A DNA stretch of 64,000 nt from Flavobacteria bacterium BBFL7. Lineage in GTDB: Bacteria > Bacteroidota > Bacteroidia > Flavobacteriales > Flavobacteriaceae. The translations under genes were made by a program, and so were the position numbers. The stretch's first letter is position 1, and each line of letters begins with the position of its first letter. Below are positions 54,993 through 63,478 of the stretch, piece by piece. The stretch lies in assembly GCA_000153385.1 (NCBI GenBank), contig CH672375.1, positions 292,352-356,351 on the forward strand. Direction: 5' to 3'. The notes under the pieces were generated by a model. It made no database searches. It was given only the letters and a program-made list of their open reading frames with translations, and had not been told where the DNA came from.

Positions 54993-55946
54993 ATGAAAAA
55001 GTTAGTAACCAATTTTAAGGTATTGATGCTTGTTGTTCTTACAGTAAGTGCGGTATCTTGTACAGATGATGATGATAACGGCGGAGTATTAGACAATAAC
55101 AATTCTGCGTACGACTTAACAGTTGACAATGCTGATTTTACTATTCTCAATGCGGCATTATTAAGAACAGGATTAGACGCTACACTTGATCAAGCAGGTG
55201 GAACTTATACGGTATTTGCACCGACTGATACCGCTTTTCAAACTTTTTTATCAGCAAATGGATTTGCTAGTATAGATGATGTACCTGTTTTGGTTTTAAG
55301 AAATACTTTACGCAACCATGTATTAAGTAGCGTTGCTCGTTCCACAGATTTAACTGATGGATATGTAAAAACTATCGCTACTAATGACGATGGAGATACA
55401 CTAGATTTATATGTAGACCTTACCGCTGGTGTAGTACTTAATGGTGTTGCCGAGGTTACTATGGCAGATGTTACGGTGGATAATGGTGTTGTACACGTAG
55501 TGGACGAAGTAATTGCCTTACCGACAGTCGTAACGCTAGCCGCTGCAAACCCTAGTTTTTCAAATCTAGTTACAGCAGTAGATCAGCAAGGACTAGTGGC
55601 AACATTAAGTGATGACACAGCTACTTTTACTGTATTTGCTCCTACTAATGATGCCTTTCAAGCATTAATAGACGAAAGCACAACAGATGGATTAAACGAT
55701 ATATCAGATGTACTTGCATTATCTAATTTAACAGATGTACTTACATATCACGTAGTTAGTGGTGCATCTGTAAGAGCTGAAAATATTGTAGATGGCGCAA
55801 ATGTAGATCCTATTGGACCTGGAACTTTTTCTATAACAGGTACCGTAATTACAGATGCACAAGCAAGAGACACAAATATTGTGGTAACTAATGTAACCGC
55901 AATTAATGGAGTAGTACATGCAATAGATAATGTATTGTTACCATAA
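54993..55946 (+). CDS. Lipoprotein with two fasciclin (FAS1) domains
   Basis: The 317-residue protein starts with a lipoprotein signal peptide (lipobox SAVSCTD). Two FAS1 domains follow, at about 45-176 and 180-316. Each has the H1 box (TYTVFAPTDTAFQTF; TFTVFAPTNDAFQAL) and the H2-type box (VVHVVDEVIALP; VVHAIDNVLLP). Both domains are acidic. FAS1 proteins mediate adhesion. A TATATTTG box (54957-54964) lies upstream. Confidence 0.93.
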   Translation: MKKLVTNFKVLMLVVLTVSAVSCTDDDDNGGVLDNNNSAYDLTVDNADFTILNAALLRTGLDATLDQAGGTYTVFAPTDTAFQTFLSANGFASIDDVPVLVLRNTLRNHVLSSVARSTDLTDGYVKTIATNDDGDTLDLYVDLTAGVVLNGVAEVTMADVTVDNGVVHVVDEVIALPTVVTLAAANPSFSNLVTAVDQQGLVATLSDDTATFTVFAPTNDAFQALIDESTTDGLNDISDVLALSNLTDVLTYHVVSGASVRAENIVDGANVDPIGPGTFSITGTVITDAQARDTNIVVTNVTAINGVVHAIDNVLLP

Positions 55947-55964
55947 ACTTTTAGGTTAGTAGAG

Positions 55965-55999
55965 AAAAAGCCTCATTGCCTCGCGCGTGAGGCTTTTTT
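55965..55999 (+). terminator. Terminator after the fasciclin gene
   Basis: Perfect 11-base stem AAAAAGCCTCA / TGAGGCTTTTT with a 12-base loop and a T-run, 18 bases after the stop. Confidence 0.87.
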
Positions 56000-56052
56000 G
56001 ATTTGTGGAATCTGGTGTTGATATTGTTTACATTTACAATCTAATCTGTTTT

Positions 56053-56511
56053 ATGAAATCTACTGCTTTTAAAAAAGAAATTTATGATCACTGTCATCAT
56101 ATTTTAGAAGACCGAATGGCAACCATTACTAAAAATCTAGATCGCCTTATGGACTCAAAACAAAATGAGACCAAAAGTAGTGCTGGTGATAAGTATGAAA
56201 CAGGTATGGCCATGATTCAAAATGAGGAAGATTTATTCAAAAGGCAACTTGCAGACACCTCTAAAATCATGGAGCATTTTAAAAAAATAGATGCTATAAA
56301 AAATTGTGATGTGGTAGAACCTGGTGCATTGATTAAATTACCGGCAGGCTGGTTTTATGTAAGTGCAGGAATGGGAAAAGTTATGATAGATGGAGAAGCT
56401 ATATTCTGTATCTCTCTACAATCACCTATAGGAGTAGCATTGAAACATAAAAAGATGAATGATATCATAAGCTTTAATGATCAAAAATTTACGATTCAAG
56501 AAATCTACTAG
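56053..56511 (+). CDS. GreA/GreB-like C-terminal domain protein
   Basis: ATG at 56053 gives 152 residues; a GTG frame further upstream enters the terminator and is rejected. The N-terminal part is a helical hairpin (DKYETGMAMIQNEEDLFKRQ). The C-terminal part (PGALIKLPAGWFYVSAGMGK, then SPIGVALKHKKMND) is beta-rich, like the FKBP-type domain of Gre factors. The layout 'helical hairpin plus SPIG..L..K..' matches Gre proteins, but the hairpin tip acidic pair is not evident. It is often mis-annotated as 3-oxoacyl-ACP synthase. Confidence 0.72.
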   Translation: MKSTAFKKEIYDHCHHILEDRMATITKNLDRLMDSKQNETKSSAGDKYETGMAMIQNEEDLFKRQLADTSKIMEHFKKIDAIKNCDVVEPGALIKLPAGWFYVSAGMGKVMIDGEAIFCISLQSPIGVALKHKKMNDIISFNDQKFTIQEIY

Positions 56512-56513
56512 TC

Positions 56514-56969
56514 ATGAAAAAGCTGCAACAACAACTCACAGAACTTCAAAAGTTTATTGAATTAGGAGATAAGCAAAATAAAACAATATCTAAAGTAGGT
56601 ACCTACTGGCATATTGACCACGCTCTACGTGTTTTTATTGGTATACCACAAGCTTTAGAAAGTTCAGATCCACAAAATTTTAAACCTAAATGGTCCTTTC
56701 TTAAATGGACAATCATGACATTTAAAAAAATACCTAGAGGAAAAGGTCGTGCTCCTAAGCATGTTTTACCAGTAGAACATATTACAAAAACTGATTTGCT
56801 TCAACAAATACAGCTAGCAGAAAATGGATTAGAAAATTTTGAACAATTAAATCCTCAAAGCTATTTTAAACATCCCTTATTTGGGCATTTAGATTTAAAA
56901 GAATCTCAAAAATTCCTTACCATTCATACAGAGCATCATTTAAAAATTATAAGAGATATTACAAAGTAA
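56514..56969 (+). CDS. DUF1569/DinB-like protein
   Basis: A 151-residue helical protein. The histidines in YWHIDHAL and FLTIHTEHHLKII are placed as in DinB-like four-helix metal-binding proteins, and PLFGHLDLKESQKF fits DUF1569. Possible thiol- or bacillithiol-type transferase fold; the activity is unknown. It starts two bases after the Gre-like gene stop, so they are co-transcribed. Confidence 0.78.
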   Translation: MKKLQQQLTELQKFIELGDKQNKTISKVGTYWHIDHALRVFIGIPQALESSDPQNFKPKWSFLKWTIMTFKKIPRGKGRAPKHVLPVEHITKTDLLQQIQLAENGLENFEQLNPQSYFKHPLFGHLDLKESQKFLTIHTEHHLKIIRDITK

Positions 56970-56979
56970 ATAATGCTAT

Positions 56980-57339
56980 CTACTCCTCTTCATCAGTGAC
57001 TTGAGGAACAAAAATCTCTGTACGTTCTAAAAGCTTATCTGAAATTTTAAATTCTGTACTGAAGTGATATGTTTTATCCTCATAGAAGAATTTATAATAA
57101 GCTGTTTTCAGCCATCTCACATCTGTCGCTTTCTTATTATATTCATCATGGGAAGCTATTTTCACAACCTCACTATCTTTCCATACTAACAATCGATACG
57201 CCCCTACACCGTTACTTGCACATCGCTTAATTAATTCTTTAAATTGATCAGCGTTGAATACATACAAAGATTCACCTTTTACCTCATATTGAAGATCAGT
57301 AAAAAGGGTTTGTGTTAAAAATTGTTCTTGTGGAGTCAT
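56980..57339 (-). CDS. Conserved-looking small cytosolic protein, unknown
   Basis: A 119-residue protein without signal or membrane part. It contains RLLVWKDSEVVKIASHDEYN and YYKFFYEDKTYHFSTEFKIS, and an acidic end (VTDEEE). I do not recognise the family. It is divergent from rluF (about 90 bp between starts) and ends 10 bases from the convergent DinB-like gene. Confidence 0.68.
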   Translation of the reverse strand: MTPQEQFLTQTLFTDLQYEVKGESLYVFNADQFKELIKRCASNGVGAYRLLVWKDSEVVKIASHDEYNKKATDVRWLKTAYYKFFYEDKTYHFSTEFKISDKLLERTEIFVPQVTDEEE

Positions 57340-57420
57340 GAAAATAAATTATCGTACAAAGGTAGGTTGAACTACAGTGTCAATAACATCTTTAAACAAG
57401 AAAATATAATCTCAAAATCC

Positions 57421-57428
57421 TACCTTTG
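57421..57428 (+). promoter_or_regulatory. -7 box TACCTTTG four bases before the rluF ATG
   Basis: Exact TAnnTTTG match. It supports the start at 57433 and predicts a leaderless message. It also excludes a longer frame from 57322. Confidence 0.6.
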
Positions 57429-57432
57429 CGAC

Positions 57433-58194
57433 ATGTCTGAAAATAAAGGAATACGCATCAATAAATACTTGAGTGAACAAGGTTTTTGCTCTCGTCGCGC
57501 TGCAGATAGATTAATCGAGCAACAACGTGTTACTATTAATGGAACTGTTCCAGAAATGGGAACTAAAGTGCAACCCAATGATAATGTAGCTGTAGATGGT
57601 GAGCCTATATCAAAGAAGAAAGAAAAGCCAGTCTACATTGCCTTTCATAAACCTACCGGTATCGTTTGCACTACAGATACTCGTGTAGAGCCAGACAATA
57701 TTATTGAGTACATTAATTATCCTACTCGTATTTTTCCCATAGGACGATTAGATAAAATGAGCGAAGGCTTAATTTTTCTAACCAATGATGGTGATATCGT
57801 TAATAAAATATTGCGCTCTCGTAATAATCATGGTAAAGAATACATAGTTACTGTGGACCATAGTATTGATGACCGATTTATTAGCAGAATGGCATCAGGA
57901 ATACCGATTCTAGATACTGTCACTAAAAAATGTGAGGTAGAACAAATAGGACGTAAGACCTTTAGAATTGTATTAACTCAAGGATTGAACAGACAGATCC
58001 GTCGCATGTGTGAGTATCTAAATTATCGTGTAACAAAGTTGAAACGTATACGCATTATGAATGTAGAGCTAGATATTCCTAAAGGTACTTATCGTGATTT
58101 AACTAAGGAAGAACTTGACGAGATTTATAGGCTTACTGCAGAAAGTACCAAGACATATCATGAAGAAAATAATATTACAGATCAAGTTGACTAA
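57433..58194 (+). CDS. rluF: 23S rRNA pseudouridine(2604) synthase, RluF family
   Basis: The 253-residue protein has an N-terminal S4 domain (RINKYLSEQGFCSRRAADRL) and the RsuA-type catalytic domain. The catalytic Asp is in PIGRLDKMSEGLIFLTNDGD. GLNRQIRRMCEYL and the ending RIRIMNVELDIPKGTYRDLT fit RluF rather than RluB or RluE. It isomerises U2604 (and related tRNA-Tyr U35 in E. coli) in 23S rRNA. A -7 box just upstream fixes the start. Confidence 0.9.
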   Translation: MSENKGIRINKYLSEQGFCSRRAADRLIEQQRVTINGTVPEMGTKVQPNDNVAVDGEPISKKKEKPVYIAFHKPTGIVCTTDTRVEPDNIIEYINYPTRIFPIGRLDKMSEGLIFLTNDGDIVNKILRSRNNHGKEYIVTVDHSIDDRFISRMASGIPILDTVTKKCEVEQIGRKTFRIVLTQGLNRQIRRMCEYLNYRVTKLKRIRIMNVELDIPKGTYRDLTKEELDEIYRLTAESTKTYHEENNITDQVD

Positions 58195-58208
58195 ACTTTT
58201 TATCATGT

Positions 58209-58242
58209 AAAAAAGCCTCGATATATAATCGAGGCTTTTTTT
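58209..58242. terminator. Bidirectional terminator between rluF and the modular T9SS gene
   Basis: Perfect 14-base stem AAAAAAGCCTCGAT / ATCGAGGCTTTTTT with a six-base loop, between convergent genes. Confidence 0.88.
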
Positions 58243-58264
58243 ATTAAAACATCTTGATTTACTT

Positions 58265-61200
58265 TTATTGCTTTACCACTTTAGAGGTATAAACTTCATC
58301 ACCATTGCGCAGCTCGGCGATATAGATTCCTGCAGGTAGTTCTGTTAAGTTTAACTGAGGTCTATTATTAGTTAGCTTTCGCGAAAGCGTAATTCTACCT
58401 CTCACATCATACAACACTATTTCTGCGTTTTCTAAAACACCGTTCTGCAAGTTTATGAGAACAACTCCTGATGTAGGGTTAGGTACTAAACTGAATTCTA
58501 CTGCTTCAGGCACATCAATACTTAATGGTGTCTGGAATGTTGATGTAAATGTGTTAGTAATAATAGGCGGATTGAAATCAAAATATATTTCGGCCGTATT
58601 AGGAATAACAGTTCCCTCAGTTGAAGTGAGTGGTTTAATTTTAAAATAAACATAACCATTTGCTCCTACCGGATCTGTTGTAGAGTCTGGCAATAAGATG
58701 TTATCAAATCTCCATATAACTTGATCTTCCATGCGCTCCATGACATACGTGTGACTAGCATCTATCATTTCTATAGAATCCCAATCTAATTGTGCGTCTA
58801 ACGTATCCTCTACTCGTACATTAATCGCACTGGCTGTACCAGTATTTTCAAATCGAATGGTATAATAGAAATAGTCATTAGGACCAAATTCTGACGGATT
58901 GATAAATTCACCACGTGATTCCATCTTATCATTAGGATCATAACTACCTATTACAATTTGCGAACTTACACTTGTATTATTATTAGGAGTAATATCATTT
59001 GCAACTGGAGTGATACTAGCCGTGTTAGTTAAAAGATCACCTAGGTTTATGTTGGGTAGTACCGGAATTTGCATCTCTATTTCCATCGTACGATATTCAA
59101 ATGGTAATAGATTAGTATAATTTAAGTCCACGGTCGTTGGATTAATAATTGCTGCTGGATCATCTACAGCAACTATTGATAGTTGCGTATCATAAGTATA
59201 TTGTAGCTGTCCTGTTACAACTGGTGTCGTTCCCAGATTTGCATAAACAACAGTTTCTTTATAAGTAAATCCAGGGCGAGGCTGTTGTTGTGGAATGATG
59301 TATACAATCACATCATCATAAGCAGCAAGTGGTGTCACTAGAAAATCTCTATTAGTAACTCCAGATCCTGCAGGTATTGTTTGCCCACTATATGTGGCAG
59401 GAGACACTGTATAATTTGAAGCATAAGCTGGCAATACAGTATAACCTAGATCATAACTATTTGCTGGATCTGAATCGTAGATACTATATGCTGCTAGAGG
59501 TGTTGCTACTTGCATGATACTACCATTCATATTTTTTTCCCAGTCAAAAATTCCCAATGGAAAAGGTACATCTGTAGCATCAACGACTCCATTAAGATTA
59601 ACATCAAGTATAGACTGCATTTTAATACCGTCACAATTAACAGTTGCTGTACTTCCTGCACCAATTTCTACTTTAAGAAATCCTGGTTGATTAGAGAAGT
59701 TTGATGTTAATAATAAGTAGTATTCACCAGATTGCGCATTGTTTATTTGACCTATTTCTGGCATGTTTACAGAAAAACTATGATCTACATAATTTGCTTG
59801 AGTGATACCATTTGTACATCCACCAGTTGCAGTGGTAAAAGGCCCATATAAAGCATAATCGATATCTAGGTCCTGACCTAAGAAATCTGGTTGTGTGTTT
59901 TGCCATACCTCTATGGTTAAGTCTCCACTAGCTTCTATAGGTATGTAAAACCATGATGGATTTCTAGGGCCAGCAGACTGTGAGAATGGATAATAATTAC
60001 CTAACTGTGCATTTGAATTATCTGAAATATTTACAAATGGCTGACCGATACGATCACATAGCGACAGAGCATTTTCACATAAATAGGAGTTATTACAATT
60101 ACCTTGTGCTATGAGCTGTATGGAATAAATAATATCACAATTCCCATTAACTGATTCTCTGACAAACACTGTATTAAAAGGGCTTGAAATAGAGAAGTTA
60201 TATAAAGATGGGTTAGTGATGGGTTGAGTTTCATTTTCAGCATTTAAAGGATCATCATAGTATGCCAGTACAGCACCTGTACTAAGTTGATTTGCAACAG
60301 CAGTAAGATCAAAATCTACTGTACCATCAAAATCAGCATCACATTCTTCTAGTGCCAGAGATGTGGTATTATCATAAATATATGTATTGATAAATAAATC
60401 AAAATCACCTACTCTATAAGCACCTGTTGCATTTTCTTCAAGTCTAAAGTATATAATCTGACTACTATTAGTACAGTAATTATTAGGAGCTGATATAGCA
60501 CTTACATCAGCATTAGCATCTGCATTGCTGGTATGATAAGAAATATTGAAATCTGCAGGATTATTATTGGCCATAATTTGAGCGGCATGCTGTGTAAGGT
60601 CAAAGCATACTTGTACTCCAGGATCAGCACATTGCAACAAATGAGATGGATTACCAATTTGGAAACAATTAGGTGATTGAACCAATTGCAAAGCTGAAAC
60701 ACTAGCACAACGAGAAGAAAAATCTTCTGTTCTAACAAACACTTGACTTATAGAAACATCAGTAGTGAATTGTGCTGCTATCCCTATAGGGTTGGTTTGA
60801 TTTAAAGCACCTTGTTGAGTAAAGTAATATGTTGCAAACGCAGAATCAACATTAGGAAATGCAACTGCATCAATCTGTGCCATCACAGAGCTTGCGTCCC
60901 ATGTAATAACTCCATCTCCATCATCATCACAGCCGTTTAACGGCGTGAAAGTATATGTAGGAGGTGTTTGATTAACAACTACATTGAATGATTGTGTGGT
61001 ATCCAACTGACTAGTTGCAAGCTCTTCAACTCGTACAAAAATGCTTTGTGATGTAGTAGTACAATAAGTAACAGGCAAATTATTGATACCATTATCTGCA
61101 TCTGACTGAGAGTTGTGATAGGAAACTGCATGGCTATTAGGCGAATTATTTCCTAAAGCAGGTAGTGTATTCAAATTAAGGTCAAAACATGCCGTGTTGT

Positions 61201-61873
61201 TTTGATCAGTACAAGATTCTAAATCCACTAGCTGTGCCGTTTGATTACAGTTTGATAATATAGCTACTACATTAGTCACCGTATGACAATTTAATGTGAC
61301 TTGTGCTCTTATAAAAAGATCTATAGGTGTATTAGCCTGACTAATAAATGTAGTTGATAATGGATTTGTGTTATTATCTGCATCAGACTGACTTAAGAAA
61401 TAGGTGTACAGAATGTTATTTTGCCCATTAGATAAAAAAGGTTCTATTTGAAACAAATCAACCTGGACTTCTCCAGTAGCCGTCACCATACCACAAAAAG
61501 TATAAGTTTGAAGATTATTAATAACAGGTAATGCTTCTACAATAAGGCTACCTGTGGTAATGTTGAAATTCCCAGTAGCAGCATCATCTACACGCACAAA
61601 AATAGTTTGAGGATTTGTCGTATTTGTAAAAGGTGAAGCTAATGGGTTTAAATCATTAACTGCGTCAAATTGTGACACAAAATAGTTGACGTTATGAGTA
61701 GCTGGATTTTGATTACCTAATGCAGGTCCATCCCAAACTGTGAGGTCAAATGTTTCAGTCCCATCATTTGAGAGATCATCACATAAAATAAAATCAGGTA
61801 CAGGTCCTGCGGTGACTTGTGCAGTCACTATAGTCGTAAATAGTAAAACTAGAAGTAGTAAAATTCTTTTCAT
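58265..61873 (-). CDS. Large secreted modular protein with T9SS sorting domain
   Basis: The 1202-residue protein has a signal peptide (about 1-18), then six tandem modules of about 90-100 residues (roughly 25-600). Each has a C-D/N-x start, an FDL strand, a segment like SQSDADNNTNPL, and an IFVRVE strand. A middle part (about 600-900) has a lectin- or adhesin-like look. A conserved block at about 980-1110 starts GSYDPNDKMESRGEF and contains YYTIRFENTGTASA, as in the DUF7619 (DUF11-like) family. A type A sorting domain (GRITLSRKL, ending YTSKVVKQ) closes it. Surface adhesion is inferred. Confidence 0.9.
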   Translation of the reverse strand: MKRILLLLVLLFTTIVTAQVTAGPVPDFILCDDLSNDGTETFDLTVWDGPALGNQNPATHNVNYFVSQFDAVNDLNPLASPFTNTTNPQTIFVRVDDAATGNFNITTGSLIVEALPVINNLQTYTFCGMVTATGEVQVDLFQIEPFLSNGQNNILYTYFLSQSDADNNTNPLSTTFISQANTPIDLFIRAQVTLNCHTVTNVVAILSNCNQTAQLVDLESCTDQNNTACFDLNLNTLPALGNNSPNSHAVSYHNSQSDADNGINNLPVTYCTTTSQSIFVRVEELATSQLDTTQSFNVVVNQTPPTYTFTPLNGCDDDGDGVITWDASSVMAQIDAVAFPNVDSAFATYYFTQQGALNQTNPIGIAAQFTTDVSISQVFVRTEDFSSRCASVSALQLVQSPNCFQIGNPSHLLQCADPGVQVCFDLTQHAAQIMANNNPADFNISYHTSNADANADVSAISAPNNYCTNSSQIIYFRLEENATGAYRVGDFDLFINTYIYDNTTSLALEECDADFDGTVDFDLTAVANQLSTGAVLAYYDDPLNAENETQPITNPSLYNFSISSPFNTVFVRESVNGNCDIIYSIQLIAQGNCNNSYLCENALSLCDRIGQPFVNISDNSNAQLGNYYPFSQSAGPRNPSWFYIPIEASGDLTIEVWQNTQPDFLGQDLDIDYALYGPFTTATGGCTNGITQANYVDHSFSVNMPEIGQINNAQSGEYYLLLTSNFSNQPGFLKVEIGAGSTATVNCDGIKMQSILDVNLNGVVDATDVPFPLGIFDWEKNMNGSIMQVATPLAAYSIYDSDPANSYDLGYTVLPAYASNYTVSPATYSGQTIPAGSGVTNRDFLVTPLAAYDDVIVYIIPQQQPRPGFTYKETVVYANLGTTPVVTGQLQYTYDTQLSIVAVDDPAAIINPTTVDLNYTNLLPFEYRTMEIEMQIPVLPNINLGDLLTNTASITPVANDITPNNNTSVSSQIVIGSYDPNDKMESRGEFINPSEFGPNDYFYYTIRFENTGTASAINVRVEDTLDAQLDWDSIEMIDASHTYVMERMEDQVIWRFDNILLPDSTTDPVGANGYVYFKIKPLTSTEGTVIPNTAEIYFDFNPPIITNTFTSTFQTPLSIDVPEAVEFSLVPNPTSGVVLINLQNGVLENAEIVLYDVRGRITLSRKLTNNRPQLNLTELPAGIYIAELRNGDEVYTSKVVKQ
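58374..58389. repeat. Palindrome copy with one mismatch, in CDS
   Basis: AGCTTTCGCGAAAGCG. First base differs from the consensus. Read as LSRKL in the sorting domain of the 1202-aa protein. Confidence 0.8.
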
Positions 61874-62005
61874 GGCGGTCGGATTATGGTTATAAGTTAG
61901 TTCAATTCATAGTGATAAATGAACATAATTGTTCATATTAGACTATTGACTTATTACTTAGATGAACTAATAACCAGATGGTTGCGTGAAAAAGATTCCT
62001 ACATA

Positions 62006-63478
62006 TTATAAATTTTCAGGCATAACTGCGAGACTCTTGAACAAGTTAGCTTTAGAAATAAAAAGCTTTTTATAGGTATTGATTTCTTTGAGCTTTGAAT
62101 CAATGAGTTTAATTTCTCGACTATTAATTAGAAATAGAGAGCTGTCTCCTAATTCAAATTTGCGTTCTTCACCTGTCAACATGATTTGTGAAGATGCTAC
62201 TATATCAGTAATCATATTAACCTGTACATTATAAGAATCTAATTCATTAAAAATGCTAGTTACTTTATTTTTAATTTCTAGCTGTGTAGATGCTAGATCA
62301 TACTGTGCATCGGCTATTTTAATTTGAGAAAGCTTTAAATCTCCACGCTCTTTTCTTAAAAACAATGGCATCGAAAAAGTAATACCTCCTTTATAATTTG
62401 AAGTTTCAAAACTATTGAACTCATTCCATTCTGGTGATAAAAAGTTATAATCCAGTGTTAACTTAGGTAATAATTTATTTGCTTTTAACTTTCTATCTAT
62501 ATCTAGTTGATCTATTTTAAAGTTTATGGATCGCAATTTTGGATGATTTTCTATAGTAAATTCATCTAAAGCAAATCCATAAATCTCAAGAGTTGTATCA
62601 ATCTCAGTATTTAAATCTGATTGAGGAACAATATTAGATTGTAATTCTACAGGTACTTCATTAAGCCATAAAAAATTAGAAAGTTCAAGGCGCTGTTTAA
62701 CTAATTGAATTCGAGCTTGCTCTCTATTTAGCGCTCTATTTTGAGCTGCAATACTTGCTTCTACTGTATCAATTGCTGCCTTATCACCTGCCTGAAAACT
62801 ACTTTTAACTGCTTGAAATCTTATCTGTGCATTAACATAAAATTGATCATACACCTTATATTCTTCATGAATTTGCCACCATTTGAAATATGCAAGTGCC
62901 GCTTCATATAAAACAGCATTTACTAATAAATCACGATCTACTAAACTTTGCTCATTGTAGATTTTTGCTTTGCGTAAAGTAGCCATACGGTCATTAATTA
63001 AAAAACCTTTACCTAGATTTACACTAACGCCTGCATTATATAATCCGTTTTCTGGAACTGTATTTGACGGATCTAGAAAAGTTCCCTCGTTGCGCTCTAC
63101 GCCAGCTTTAAATTCTATTCCATACCATGTTGGAATCTTAAACATTGCATTAAGTTGATCATAATACTCTGTACCTTTAAATTCTTTACGATCATAATCT
63201 ACCTCAATTTTGGGGTCAAATCCACCGCGAGAACGAAGCAAATTAGCCTGTCCACCATCGATGAGTAACTGCGCTTGCCTGGCGATAGGATGATGTGCTT
63301 TTACAAAACCCATATATTCTCTAAAACTCATCTCAGTTGAGTCTAGCGCAGTGGTTAATTGAAGTGTGGTTTGTGTCATACGCTTTCGCGAAAGCGGACT
63401 AGCCAACACCATAGAATGAATGAACAAACTTACTAGCAGTGTAAGTACGAACAGGAGATTACTTCTTCTTATCGGCAT
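62006..63478 (-). CDS. TolC-family outer membrane efflux protein
   Basis: The chosen ATG gives 490 residues with a signal peptide (MPIRRSNLLFVLTLLVSLF). A longer frame from 63520 is less likely. The body has the two-repeat TolC layout: helices such as EASIAAQNRALNREQARIQL and strands such as YNAGVSVNLGKGFLI and YKGGITFSMPLFLRKERGDL. It forms the outer-membrane exit duct. Its start overlaps the HlyD stop by 20 bases, so they work together. The palindrome at 63381-63396 encodes PLSRKR right after the signal peptide. Confidence 0.9.
   Translation of the reverse strand: MPIRRSNLLFVLTLLVSLFIHSMVLASPLSRKRMTQTTLQLTTALDSTEMSFREYMGFVKAHHPIARQAQLLIDGGQANLLRSRGGFDPKIEVDYDRKEFKGTEYYDQLNAMFKIPTWYGIEFKAGVERNEGTFLDPSNTVPENGLYNAGVSVNLGKGFLINDRMATLRKAKIYNEQSLVDRDLLVNAVLYEAALAYFKWWQIHEEYKVYDQFYVNAQIRFQAVKSSFQAGDKAAIDTVEASIAAQNRALNREQARIQLVKQRLELSNFLWLNEVPVELQSNIVPQSDLNTEIDTTLEIYGFALDEFTIENHPKLRSINFKIDQLDIDRKLKANKLLPKLTLDYNFLSPEWNEFNSFETSNYKGGITFSMPLFLRKERGDLKLSQIKIADAQYDLASTQLEIKNKVTSIFNELDSYNVQVNMITDIVASSQIMLTGEERKFELGDSSLFLINSREIKLIDSKLKEINTYKKLFISKANLFKSLAVMPENL
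63381..63396. repeat. 16-bp palindrome CGCTTTCGCGAAAGCG, copy in CDS
   Basis: Perfect copy in the TolC-like gene, read as PLSRKR on the minus strand, just after the predicted signal peptide. Confidence 0.95.

Noticed and set aside
57322-57432. A longer N-terminus for rluF
   Set aside because: It runs through the promoter -7 box and the start region of the divergent gene; the S4 domain begins right after the ATG at 57433.
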